A stretch of DNA of 64,000 nt, taken from Defluviicoccus sp. (GTDB lineage: Bacteria > Pseudomonadota > Alphaproteobacteria > MPNO01). The translations under genes and the position numbers were made by a program. This document shows positions 8,823-17,382 of this stretch, in pieces (position 1 is the first letter of the stretch; each line of letters starts with the position of its first letter). The notes beneath the pieces are model-generated. The model saw nothing but the letters and a program-made list of their open reading frames with translations, searched no databases and was not told where the DNA came from. The stretch spans positions 1 through 64,000 of the forward strand of contig JAPPGP010000206.1 of the NCBI GenBank assembly GCA_028821395.1, in the 5' to 3' direction.

Positions 8823-9398
8823 CTACGGCGCGCCCGCCACCCGGTTCAGCGTGCGGCCCGCGCGTATCTCGGTCGCCGAGGCGGGATGCAGCCGGGTATG
8901 GAAGAAGCTCCACGCCGGCGGCCTGGCTTCCGCCAGCTTGTGCGCGTCCTTCGACCTGACCTTGAAGCGGGAGAAGGCCTGCGCCGCCTTGCCGGCCAGC
9001 GCGTCGAAGGAATACGGCGCCCGGTCGAACACGGCGATCGGTGCGAGATTGAAGATCCTGGTCCATTGCCGCCACTGCGAGAGCTGCACCAAATTGTCGG
9101 CGCCCATGATCCAAACGAAATGCATGCGCGGGAAGCAGAACTTGAGCGCCGCCAGGGTGTGCGCGGTGTAGCGCGTGCCGAGCCGCTGCTCGATATCGGT
9201 GACGGCGATCGCCGGGTGGGTCGCAAGCTCCCGGGCGCCGGCGAGCCGCTCCTCGAACGGCGCCATCCCGGCTGTCGGCTTCAGCGGGTTCTGCGGCGAG
9301 ACCATCCACCAGATCTCGTCCAGGCGCAGGTTCTTGAGCGCCAGGATCGAGATATGGAGGTGGCCGTCATGGGCCGGGTTGAACGACCCGCCCAGCAA
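8823..9398 (-). CDS. nadD: Nicotinate-nucleotide adenylyltransferase
   Basis: Makes NaAD from nicotinate mononucleotide and ATP in NAD synthesis. Motifs: the nucleotidyltransferase GGSFNPAHDGHLHI with the HxGH signature, WWMVSPQNPLKP, and the C-terminal SATEIRAGR that closes the active site. Start choice is awkward: TTG 9398 leaves almost no residues before the GGSFNP strand. The frame is open upstream and encodes [19 protein letters not shown], which looks like a real N-terminus, but it has no ATG, GTG or TTG; a CTG at 9453-9455 overlaps the proA stop as CTGA. The real protein may therefore be 210 aa. Part of the obgE-proB-proA-nadD block. Confidence 0.92.
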   Translation of the reverse strand: MLGGSFNPAHDGHLHISILALKNLRLDEIWWMVSPQNPLKPTAGMAPFEERLAGARELATHPAIAVTDIEQRLGTRYTAHTLAALKFCFPRMHFVWIMGADNLVQLSQWRQWTRIFNLAPIAVFDRAPYSFDALAGKAAQAFSRFKVRSKDAHKLAEARPPAWSFFHTRLHPASATEIRAGRTLNRVAGAP

Positions 9399-9451
9399 GC
9401 CGACCCTGAGGCCCGGAGCGTCCAGGCCGCGGCGAATCGACGTGTAGACGG

Positions 9452-10735
9452 TCAGGGCCGAACCTGCCCCGACCCGCGCACCACGTATTTGAAGGTGGTG
9501 AGCTGTTCCACCCCGACCGGGCCCCTGGCGTGCAGCCGCCCGGTCGAGATGCCGATCTCCGCCCCCATGCCGAACTCGCCGCCATCGGCGAACTGGGTGG
9601 AGGCGTTGTGCAGCACGATCGCCGAATCGACGGCGCCGAGAAAGCGCTCGGCGGCGGCATCGTCGGCGGTGACGATCGCGTCGGTATGGTGCGAGCCGTG
9701 CGTGTTGATATGGGTGATCGCGTCCTCGAGCCCTCCGACCTGCCTTACCGCGATGATCGCGTCGAGATACTCGGTATCCCAGTCGCTGTCCGCGGCCGGC
9801 ACCACCCGGTCGTCGAGCGCCCGCGTCTCGGCGCAGCCGCGCAGCTCGCAGCCGGCCCGGGCGAGGTCGTCGAGGATCGGCGGCAGCACGTCGCGCGCGA
9901 CCGCGCGGTCGACCAGCAGGGTCTCCGCCGCGCCGCAGATCCCGGGCCGGCGCATCTTCGCGTTGAAGGCGACGCTCCGCGCGGTCTCGGGATCGGCGCT
10001 CCGTTCGACATAGACATGGCAGTTGCCGTCGAGATGGGCGATCACCGGGATCCGGCTCTCCCGCTGCACCCGCTCGATCAGCGACTTGCCGCCGCGCGGC
10101 ACGATGATGTCGATCAGCTCCGCCATGGTCAGCATGGCGCCGACCGCCTCGCGGTCGGTCGTCGGCACCATCTGGATCGCCGCCGGCGGCAGACCGGCCT
10201 CGGCCAGCCCGGCCCGCAGGCAGTCCATGATCGCGCCCGAGGTGCGATGGCTCTCCGAGCCGCCGCGCAGGATGGCGGCGTTGCCGGACTTGAGGCAGAG
10301 CGCGCCGGCATCCGCGGTCACGTTGGGGCGCGATTCGTAGACGATGCCGATCACCCCGAGAGGGACGCGCACCCGCTCGATATGGAGCCCGTTCGGCCGC
10401 TCCCAGGCCGCCATGACATCGCCGACCGGATCGTCGAGCGCGGCGATAGCCTCGATCCCGGCGGCCAGGGCCTCGATGCGCGCCGGGGTGAGTTCGAGCC
10501 GGTCGACGAAGGCATCGGTCAGCCGGGCTGTGTCGACCACGGCGAGGTCCCTGCCGTTGGCCTCGATCAGCCGGTCCTCGTTCGCCCTGATGTGCCGCGC
10601 CGCGGCGTGCAGTGCGCGGTTCTTCTCGTCGGCCCCGAGCCCGCCCAGCGCCTGCGCCGCCGCGCGGGCGTCGCGCGCGAGGCGCTCCACCGTCGCCCGA
10701 ACGTCGTTGTCGTCGACCGCAGCCTGGGTCGCCAC
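9452..10735 (-). CDS. proA: Gamma-glutamyl phosphate reductase
   Basis: 427 aa from GTG 10735, chosen because it has a strong purine-rich AGGGAGG ribosome site just upstream and follows proB by 13 bp; the open frame runs further into proB but without homology. Second step of proline synthesis: NADPH reduction of glutamyl-5-phosphate to the semialdehyde. Seen: the catalytic Cys in [14 protein letters not shown], the cofactor-side motif [20 protein letters not shown], and the C-terminal [17 protein letters not shown] typical of ProA. Cytoplasmic. Operon with proB upstream and nadD downstream. Confidence 0.96.
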   Translation of the reverse strand: MATQAAVDDNDVRATVERLARDARAAAQALGGLGADEKNRALHAAARHIRANEDRLIEANGRDLAVVDTARLTDAFVDRLELTPARIEALAAGIEAIAALDDPVGDVMAAWERPNGLHIERVRVPLGVIGIVYESRPNVTADAGALCLKSGNAAILRGGSESHRTSGAIMDCLRAGLAEAGLPPAAIQMVPTTDREAVGAMLTMAELIDIIVPRGGKSLIERVQRESRIPVIAHLDGNCHVYVERSADPETARSVAFNAKMRRPGICGAAETLLVDRAVARDVLPPILDDLARAGCELRGCAETRALDDRVVPAADSDWDTEYLDAIIAVRQVGGLEDAITHINTHGSHHTDAIVTADDAAAERFLGAVDSAIVLHNASTQFADGGEFGMGAEIGISTGRLHARGPVGVEQLTTFKYVVRGSGQVRP

Positions 10736-10748
10736 CCCACCCTCCCTC

Positions 10749-12901
<2,153 letters not shown>

Positions 12902-13159
12902 CTATTGAGCGGGATCGACGGAAACGTAGACCCGCTTGTTCGCGCGGCGGCGAAACGCGACCCGCCCGGCGGCGGTGGCGAAAATCGTGTGGTCCTTGCC
13001 CATCCCGACATTCTCGGCGGGATGGAACTTGGTTCCGCGCTGGCGGATGATGATGTTGCCCGGGATGACCGCCTGGCCGCCGGCCTTCTTGACGCCGAGC
13101 CTGCGGCCGGCGGAATCGCGGCCGTTGCGGGAGCTTCCGCCGGCTTTCTTGTGCGCCAT
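12902..13159 (-). CDS. rpmA: 50S ribosomal protein L27
   Basis: 85 aa. N-terminus [16 protein letters not shown] is the standard L27 sequence reaching toward the peptidyl-transferase centre, without the cleavable N-terminal extension known from Firmicutes. The body contains [34 protein letters not shown] and the C-terminal [12 protein letters not shown]. Start ATG overlaps the rplU stop by one base (TAATG), so translation is probably coupled. The open frame extends upstream but that part is not L27. Confidence 0.98.
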   Translation of the reverse strand: MAHKKAGGSSRNGRDSAGRRLGVKKAGGQAVIPGNIIIRQRGTKFHPAENVGMGKDHTIFATAAGRVAFRRRANKRVYVSVDPAQ

Positions 13160-13503
13160 TACGAATTCTCCCCTTCGCCCTTGCCGGCGCCGCCGGCCAG
13201 AATGTCGGTTATGCGCAGCACCGTCTGATACTGGCGGTGGCCGTGCGTGCGGCGGTAGTTCTTCCGCCGCTTCTTCTTGAAGACGATGATCTTGTCGGCC
13301 CGGGTCTGGTCGAGCACGGTCGCCGACACGACGGCGCCGTCGACCAGGGGACTGCCGACGGTGGGACCCTTGCCGTCGTCGAGCATCAGCACCTGGTCGA
13401 GCTCGACAGCCGCGCCGGGCTCGCCGGGCAGGCGTTCCACCTTGATCACGTCGTCTTTCTGGACGCGGTACTGCTTCCCGCCTGTGCGTACGACTGCAAA
13501 CAT
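13159..13503 (-). CDS. rplU: 50S ribosomal protein L21
   Basis: 114 aa. Typical L21 start [15 protein letters not shown] and conserved [16 protein letters not shown] segment that binds 23S rRNA. The C-terminus carries a short Gly/Ala/Glu tail, a modest extension over the minimal protein. First gene of the reverse-strand block, preceded by a good sigma70-like promoter at 13575-13602 and a 65-nt leader with a GC-rich hairpin. Confidence 0.98.
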   Translation of the reverse strand: MFAVVRTGGKQYRVQKDDVIKVERLPGEPGAAVELDQVLMLDDGKGPTVGSPLVDGAVVSATVLDQTRADKIIVFKKKRRKNYRRTHGHRQYQTVLRITDILAGGAGKGEGENS

Positions 13504-13532
13504 CGGTCCGGCCAGTCAGAGAGAGCGCGGCG

Positions 13533-13551
13533 CCGGCGGAACGGCCGCCGG
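13533..13551 (-). promoter_or_regulatory. Hairpin in rplU leader
   Basis: Perfect 7-bp stem (CCGGCGG / CCGCCGG) with a 5-nt loop in the 5' untranslated region, ending about 30 nt before the rplU start codon. Leaders of L21 operons are autoregulated by ribosomal protein in several bacteria; a role here is inference. Confidence 0.35.
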
Positions 13552-13574
13552 GGACCCGCGCGAGGCGAGGCGGG

Positions 13575-13602
13575 ACTATAGCCGGGGCGCCCGCATTGTC
13601 AA
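13575..13602 (-). promoter_or_regulatory. Sigma70-type promoter for rplU-rpmA
   Basis: On the reverse strand: TTGACA (13602-13597), 16-bp spacer, TATAGT (13580-13575). The -35 is a perfect consensus match and the -10 matches 5 of 6. Predicted transcription start is near 13568, about 65 nt before the rplU ATG. Confidence 0.7.
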
Positions 13603-13626
13603 CGCCGGGGCGGGACATCCGGGGCC

Positions 13627-13659
13627 AGCCCGCATTTCCCGCCAGGGTCATGGTCTGCG
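13627..13659 (+). repeat. Left arm of MITE-like imperfect inverted repeat
   Basis: 33 bp beginning AGCCCGC and ending GGTCTGCG. Its reverse complement is found at 16575-16607 with 29 of 33 positions identical. With the IS1595-type insertion and one target copy removed, the arms bound about 267 bp, the size and shape of a non-autonomous MITE-like element. No family was recognised. Confidence 0.55.
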
Positions 13660-13755
13660 CGGCGCTGTCCGGCCGACAGAACAGGAGAGGCGCTGGGCGC
13701 GATGCGGCACATCGGGCAAGCGCGTCTGCGCACTCTGTCGGCCGGACAGCGCCGC
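13659..13755. repeat. 22-bp perfect inverted repeat (large hairpin)
   Basis: 13659-13680 and 13734-13755 are exact reverse complements over 22 bp with a 53-nt loop. The core is GGCGCTGTCCGGCCGACAGA. It lies directly inside the left MITE-like arm, upstream of the rplU promoter, and could form a long stem in RNA or cruciform DNA. Confidence 0.75.
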
Positions 13756-13799
13756 CCGAAGGGTCGCGCGCAGGCGCCCGCCCGCGGCGTCGCGGGCCT

Positions 13800-13807
13800 T
13801 AACCGTA
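13800..13807. repeat. 8-bp target-site duplication, left copy
   Basis: TAACCGTA; an identical copy is at 16514-16521 right after the other end of the element. An 8-bp duplication is the normal length for the IS1595 family. Confidence 0.85.
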
Positions 13808-13831
13808 AGCGATGTGTCACTTGACAAACCC
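13808..13831 (+). repeat. Left terminal inverted repeat of IS1595-type element
   Basis: Begins AGCGATGTGTCACTTGACAA and pairs with 16490-16513. The TTGACA inside it (13821-13826) can act as a -35 box reading into the element. Confidence 0.85.
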
Positions 13832-13848
13832 CGATGCAAGCCCAGAAT
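13821..13848 (+). promoter_or_regulatory. Inward promoter made by the left element end
   Basis: TTGACA (13821-13826), 16-bp spacer, CAGAAT (13843-13848, 4 of 6). The predicted start of transcription falls at or next to the ATG at 13855, so the 87-aa ORF may be read from a leaderless or near-leaderless mRNA. Confidence 0.45.
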
Positions 13849-13854
13849 AGGGGA

Positions 13855-14118
13855 ATGAGCGACCGATATCTCTGCATCGGCGAAGAGCACCGCAAAAGCA
13901 GATGGACCCGCCGCGATGCTTGGTACAGGCCGAACCGCGACGAGGCGCTACGCTTCCTCCGAGGCATTGCCAACCGCGTTGCCGAGAAGAACAGGCATGA
14001 TCGCCGCTTCAGGTTAGTCGAAAAGCGAAAAGCTGGTTGGGTTCAGGTGCTCGAAATGACGTGGGAAGGCGATGCGGGGTGGATCGAGAAGGGTGAATTT
14101 GCATCGACGAAATGCTAG
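13855..14118 (+). CDS. Small hypothetical protein, IS passenger
   Basis: 87 aa from ATG 13855; another in-frame ATG at 13834 would add 7 residues but lies almost at the element tip. A GGGG run is immediately before ATG 13855, too close for a normal ribosome site. The sequence is rich in Arg, Lys, Trp and Glu (RSKWTRR-like start, RDEALRFLRGIANRVAEKN, WVQVLEMTWEGDAGWIEKGEF) and has no membrane segment. I do not recognise a family. It is the only gene on this strand in the element. Coding status is likely but not certain because it is short. Confidence 0.5.
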   Translation: MSDRYLCIGEEHRKSRWTRRDAWYRPNRDEALRFLRGIANRVAEKNRHDRRFRLVEKRKAGWVQVLEMTWEGDAGWIEKGEFASTKC

Positions 14119-14211
14119 GGCGCAGACTTGTGCCTCGCCGTGATCGCCGCGAGTTGGTCCGAGGTCAGTTGAAGCAGGGCTACCATGTCGTAGATCGGCC
14201 GAGGGCTGCCC

Positions 14212-14358
14212 TTACTCTTCGGACGCGGGCGCTTTGTCCTTCTTCGGCACGATCCGCTTCAGCGTCTCGTTGAACCGGCGCTCGTCCTCGTCGCATTCCA
14301 GCTCGCGGGCCGTCTCGATGAAGCGGTCACGCTGGGGCTTGGGGGTGTCGTCCTGCAA
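14212..14358 (-). CDS. 48-aa charged hypothetical protein, IS passenger
   Basis: Starts at TTG 14358 (a TAG lies two codons upstream, so no earlier start exists) and ends TAA 14212. The sequence is strongly charged, with PQRDRFIETARELECDEDE and a lysine-rich end, resembling small uncharacterised proteins of about 50 residues seen beside transposases. It overlaps the 3' end of the PIN gene by 32 bp on the same strand. A second frame over the following 90 bp reads IYDMVALLQLTSDQLAAI, so the annotation of this end is uncertain. Confidence 0.45.
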   Translation of the reverse strand: MQDDTPKPQRDRFIETARELECDEDERRFNETLKRIVPKKDKAPASEE

Positions 14359-14806
14359 GGCCTAGCTCCGGTGAAGCGACGAACGGCTGGGCAATTTTCA
14401 ACGGCGGGGCACCGATCTTCCCACTCTTGCCGATCAGCCCAGTGTCGAAAGTGTTGAGCACATCTGCCTTCGCGTCAATGGCCGTGGCGACATGAACCGC
14501 GTCCTTCGGTCGAACGTCGTGATCCCACACAACGTCCTGCGCGGCCTCCGCCAGTGGGCGAGTGAGCATCGCCGTGCGGATGTAGGACCGCGCGAACAGC
14601 CCGCGAACTTTGGTGCGACGTTCAGCCGGGAGTCGAAGCTCCGATCCCATCATCAGCACCTCCGCGATGGTAAGGGTGCTCGTGACGATGCTCGCTTCTC
14701 CGCGCTCGCACAGGGCGAACACATCTTGGCAGCTATCGACGCGCCCCTCCTCACTCCTCAGCCAAGCTAAGAAGCAGGCCGAGTCCCAGTACAGGAGATC
14801 AGGCAT
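14327..14806 (-). CDS. PIN-domain ribonuclease (VapC-like), IS passenger
   Basis: 159 aa from ATG 14806 (GTG 14809 is an alternative). Acidic residues of the PIN site are all present: Asp8 in YWDSACF, Glu49 in LTIAEVL, Asp102 in PKDAVHVATA, Asp121 in NTFDTGL. This matches Mg2+-dependent RNases of type II toxin-antitoxin systems. The ATG overlaps the stop of the 220-aa gene as TGATG, the kind of coupling expected for an antitoxin-toxin pair. Unlike usual vapBC, the upstream partner is large and not an obvious AbrB, RHH or Phd protein. Function as a toxin is inference. Confidence 0.78.
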   Translation of the reverse strand: MPDLLYWDSACFLAWLRSEEGRVDSCQDVFALCERGEASIVTSTLTIAEVLMMGSELRLPAERRTKVRGLFARSYIRTAMLTRPLAEAAQDVVWDHDVRPKDAVHVATAIDAKADVLNTFDTGLIGKSGKIGAPPLKIAQPFVASPELGLAGRHPQAPA

Positions 14807-15468
14807 CACTCCGCCACGTACAGGCCCCGGTATTCTTCTATCGGCGTTTCGTCGTAGGGAAACGGCGTGACCTCATCGGCCCGGATGCTCGTCGGGTGTC
14901 CCTCGCGGTCGTAGTGGACCATGCCGCGAGCGGACACGCGCACCTTCCACATGGCTCGCATGGCTTCGACCATTTGTTCCGGCACGATGCACCGAACCGC
15001 CATATTCCAAATCGGTTCTGAAATCGTGAAGTGCGGACCGCCCCGAACGCTTAGCGTGTCGAGCGTACCTTCGACGGTCCCATACTCGCCAAGCTGGCTC
15101 GGATGGCGTTCCGGTTCTTCGGGCCGCTCGCGCAAGGCGTCGAATCGCTCTTCGCCGACGAGGAGACGGGTAGCGGGGATGTTGCGCGGGAAGGATCGCA
15201 GGCGCCGCCGGAGCGCCCGCTCCGGTTTGAGAATAACGGCGTGGACGCGCGCGACACTCGCCATGTCAGCGGGGTCGGCGGCAAGCTGAACGCTGCCCCG
15301 TTCAACAGAAATCTGCCAGCCCGCCGCTCGGGGATCTCCGAAGGCTTGCTCCGAAACGACATCGAGCAGACCGGCAAAGGCCTTCACGATGCTTTCGAAC
15401 TCGTGGGCGGGAACCTTGTCGGGTCCGAGCTCCAATGTTAGGACCGGGGTGTCGCCATTGCCACTCAT
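14806..15468 (-). CDS. 220-aa protein of unknown function, partner of PIN gene
   Basis: Start ATG 15468 has a GGAGG ribosome site 8 nt upstream; the open frame continues into the transposase but only as a shadow. No known domain recognised. Visible features: N-terminal PVLTLELGPDKVPAHEFESIV, a basic patch ALRRRLRSFPRN (about 93-104), then a C-terminal half of alternating strands with GGPHFTISEPIWNMAVRCIV and an acidic end. No HTH, RHH or membrane segment is clear. It starts 29 bp after the transposase stop and is coupled by TGATG to the PIN nuclease, so it may be a non-classical antitoxin or a nuclease-associated factor. That role is inference. Confidence 0.7.
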   Translation of the reverse strand: MSGNGDTPVLTLELGPDKVPAHEFESIVKAFAGLLDVVSEQAFGDPRAAGWQISVERGSVQLAADPADMASVARVHAVILKPERALRRRLRSFPRNIPATRLLVGEERFDALRERPEEPERHPSQLGEYGTVEGTLDTLSVRGGPHFTISEPIWNMAVRCIVPEQMVEAMRAMWKVRVSARGMVHYDREGHPTSIRADEVTPFPYDETPIEEYRGLYVAE

Positions 15469-15497
15469 GGCCAGTGCCTCCAACTCAGAGGCGGACG

Positions 15498-16445
15498 CTA
15501 CCCCATAGACGAGTCCCGGTAAAGGAGCCGCCTGCCCCTGACGCCCCGCAGAGCGATCGCAGCGCGGGTCGCGTCGTCGGGTCCGTTCGCCACTCGGTTG
15601 TTGTAGCGGAACTCGAATTCCGCCGCGTAGCGGTGCAAGTGCCGTTTGGAGCAGTGCTGGTAGACGCCCTTCATGCCCCGCTTGAAGATCGAGAACCAGC
15701 CCTCGATGGTGTTGGTGTGGACCGGCCCGCGCGCCCATTCCTCGGCGCTGTGGGTGACGAAATCGTGGTCGGCGAAGACCCGGCCCAGGCTCCGGTACTG
15801 TCCGGCCTTGTCGGTGTAGATCGTGGCCTCGGGCGCGATGTTCGCCCGCAAGATCGGCATGAGCGTCTTGGCCTTCAGGTCGTCCACGACCATCGTGCGC
15901 GACTGCCCGCTGTCCCGATCCATCAGCGCCAGCACCTTGTGCTTGTGCGCGTGGCCGCGGCGGACCGGCACGGCCGGATCGCGTCCGATGAACGTCTCGT
16001 CGACCTCGACCACGCCGCCACCGGAGCCGAAATCCACCGTGCCGTCCGAGCGCATGGCCTCGCGGATGCGATGCGAGAGGAACCACGCGGACCGGACCGT
16101 GACACCCAGCGTCCGGGAGAGCTGGTGGCTGCTGATCCCCTTATTGCTGCTCGTCATCAGGTAGATCGCCTGAAGCCACAGGTGCAGGTCGATATGGCTT
16201 TCCTCGAAGATTGTGCCGGCGCGGACCGTGAACTGCTTGCCGCAGTCCTTGCACTTCTTCAGCCCGTGGCGAACCTTGCCCTCGGGGTTCTTCTTGGACC
16301 GCTTGGTCCGGACGCCCTTCAGCACATAGGCGTTGTCAACGGTGCCACAGGCGGGGCAGACTGGACCATCGGGCCACAGCATCGACTGGACATGGGCGAA
16401 CGCCGCTGCTTCATCGTGCATGTACGGGGCTGAAAGGGCTGACAT
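15498..16445 (-). CDS. IS1595 family (ISXO2-like) transposase
   Basis: 315 aa. N-terminal zinc ribbon with CPACG (about 33-37) and CKDCG, then an HTH-like GISSHQLSRTLGVTVRSAWF and the DDE-type core: first Asp in VEVDETFIG, second Asp in IYTDKAGQY, and the late HTNTIEGWFSIFKRGMKG region that holds the third catalytic position (Asn/Glu in this family). No frameshift or stop, so it is probably active or recently active. A GGAG ribosome site precedes ATG 16445. Transcription would start from a TTGACA inside the right terminal repeat. Confidence 0.93.
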   Translation of the reverse strand: MSALSAPYMHDEAAAFAHVQSMLWPDGPVCPACGTVDNAYVLKGVRTKRSKKNPEGKVRHGLKKCKDCGKQFTVRAGTIFEESHIDLHLWLQAIYLMTSSNKGISSHQLSRTLGVTVRSAWFLSHRIREAMRSDGTVDFGSGGGVVEVDETFIGRDPAVPVRRGHAHKHKVLALMDRDSGQSRTMVVDDLKAKTLMPILRANIAPEATIYTDKAGQYRSLGRVFADHDFVTHSAEEWARGPVHTNTIEGWFSIFKRGMKGVYQHCSKRHLHRYAAEFEFRYNNRVANGPDDATRAAIALRGVRGRRLLYRDSSMG

Positions 16446-16471
16446 CGTGGGGTCTCCGTCGCTACCCCACT

Positions 16472-16500
16472 GATATGGGAAGCCGGTCGTGGTTTGTCAA
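16472..16500 (-). promoter_or_regulatory. Inward promoter at right element end (weak -10)
   Basis: Reverse strand TTGACA at 16500-16495 within the terminal repeat, 17-bp spacer, CATATC (3 of 6). Positioned to drive the transposase and the genes behind it. Confidence 0.35.
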
Positions 16501-16513
16501 GTGACACATCGCC
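16490..16513 (-). repeat. Right terminal inverted repeat of IS1595-type element
   Basis: Reverse complement begins GGCGATGTGTCACTTGACAA; 20 or more consecutive bases match the left end after the first position. Confidence 0.85.
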
Positions 16514-16521
16514 TAACCGTA
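16514..16521. repeat. 8-bp target-site duplication, right copy
   Basis: TAACCGTA, identical to 13800-13807. Confidence 0.85.
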
Positions 16522-16574
16522 GGCACGGCTACGCTTTTCGGCCCGCTCCTGGCGGATCGAACGCCTGCGCGCGA

Positions 16575-16607
16575 CGCAGACCGTGACCCTGGCGAGAATG
16601 GCGGGCT
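16575..16607 (-). repeat. Right arm of MITE-like imperfect inverted repeat
   Basis: Reverse complement of the left arm at 13627-13659 with 29 of 33 matches; the central GCCAGGGTCA and GGTCTGCG blocks are identical. Its outer end overlaps the stop codon of the Anbu gene (16606-16608). Confidence 0.55.
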
Positions 16608-17337
16608 AGGGAACCGGCGGCGACTCGACGCTGTCGAACAACGCGGCGATGCCGTCGCCGAAGGCCTGCCGCATGCGTGAGAAATAGGCGTCGTCGGCCG
16701 CCACCTCGACGCGGGTCCCGCCATCGAGCGCATCGCGCCGATAGACCAGGAGGTCGATCGGCGGGCCGACCGAGATATTGCTGCGCATGGTGGAATCGAA
16801 GGAGATCAGCGCCGCCTTGGCCGCCTCGGCCAGCGCCATGTCATGGCGCACCACGCGATCCAGGATCGGCTTTCCGTACTTGGTCTCGCCGATCTGCAGG
16901 AACGGCGTCTCGGGCGTCGCCTCGATGAAGTTCCCGGCCTCGTAGACCTGGAACAGGCGCGGCGGACGGCCCGCGATCTGGCCCGCGACCAGGAAGCTCG
17001 TGCCGGGATCGGCGCCCGAAGCGCGGACCGTTTCGGCATCGTCGCGCATCACGTCCCGGAGCACGGCACCGACGATCCTGGCCGCGTTGAACATGCTCGC
17101 GGACTCGAACAGGCTGTCCTGTCCCTGCCGGCTGCCGAGCCGTTCGCCGACCACCGAGATCACGGATTGCGACGTCGCCAGGTTGCCCGCCGACAACAGC
17201 GCGATCAGCCGTTCGCCGGGTTGGTCGAAGACCGTGAGCTTGCGGAACGAAGCGACGTGATCGACGCCCGCGGCCGTCCTCGTGTCGGCGGCGAGCACCA
17301 GCCCCTGTTCGAGCAGCATCCCGACGCAATAGGTCAT
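16606..17337 (-). CDS. Proteasome-type peptidase, Anbu family
   Basis: 243 aa, the usual Anbu length. Thr2 becomes N-terminal after Met removal and is the expected nucleophile (MTYCVGM); AADTRTAAG supplies the Asp at position 17 of the mature chain and FRKL the nearby Lys, as in HslV and proteasome beta subunits. GTSFLVAGQ and SFDSTMRSNISVGPPIDL are typical Anbu segments. Members form open-ring self-compartmentalised assemblies in the cytoplasm; substrates are poorly known. Gene neighbours (transglutaminase-like, alpha-E, ATP-grasp) are the published Anbu associates. Stop codon lies within the right MITE-like arm. Confidence 0.9.
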   Translation of the reverse strand: MTYCVGMLLEQGLVLAADTRTAAGVDHVASFRKLTVFDQPGERLIALLSAGNLATSQSVISVVGERLGSRQGQDSLFESASMFNAARIVGAVLRDVMRDDAETVRASGADPGTSFLVAGQIAGRPPRLFQVYEAGNFIEATPETPFLQIGETKYGKPILDRVVRHDMALAEAAKAALISFDSTMRSNISVGPPIDLLVYRRDALDGGTRVEVAADDAYFSRMRQAFGDGIAALFDSVESPPVP

Positions 17338-17382
17338 CGAATCGACGCTCTCCGGCCCGGCGGGGAGGCGTGCCGTGCCGCT

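Larger units (their letters stand above)
13808..16513 (-). mobile_element. IS1595-type insertion element with passenger genes
   Basis: 2,706 bp bounded by about 24-bp terminal inverted repeats: left AGCGATGTGTCACTTGACAA..., right end in reverse complement GGCGATGTGTCACTTGACAA..., differing at the first base and near the inner end. Both ends are flanked by TAACCGTA. Inside: an apparently intact IS1595/ISXO2-like transposase (15498-16445) and, behind it on the same strand, a 220-aa unknown protein, a PIN nuclease and a 48-aa ORF; an 87-aa ORF faces inward from the other end. Simple IS1595 elements are about 1 kb, so roughly 1.6 kb is cargo. Each end carries an inward TTGACA. Confidence 0.88.
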
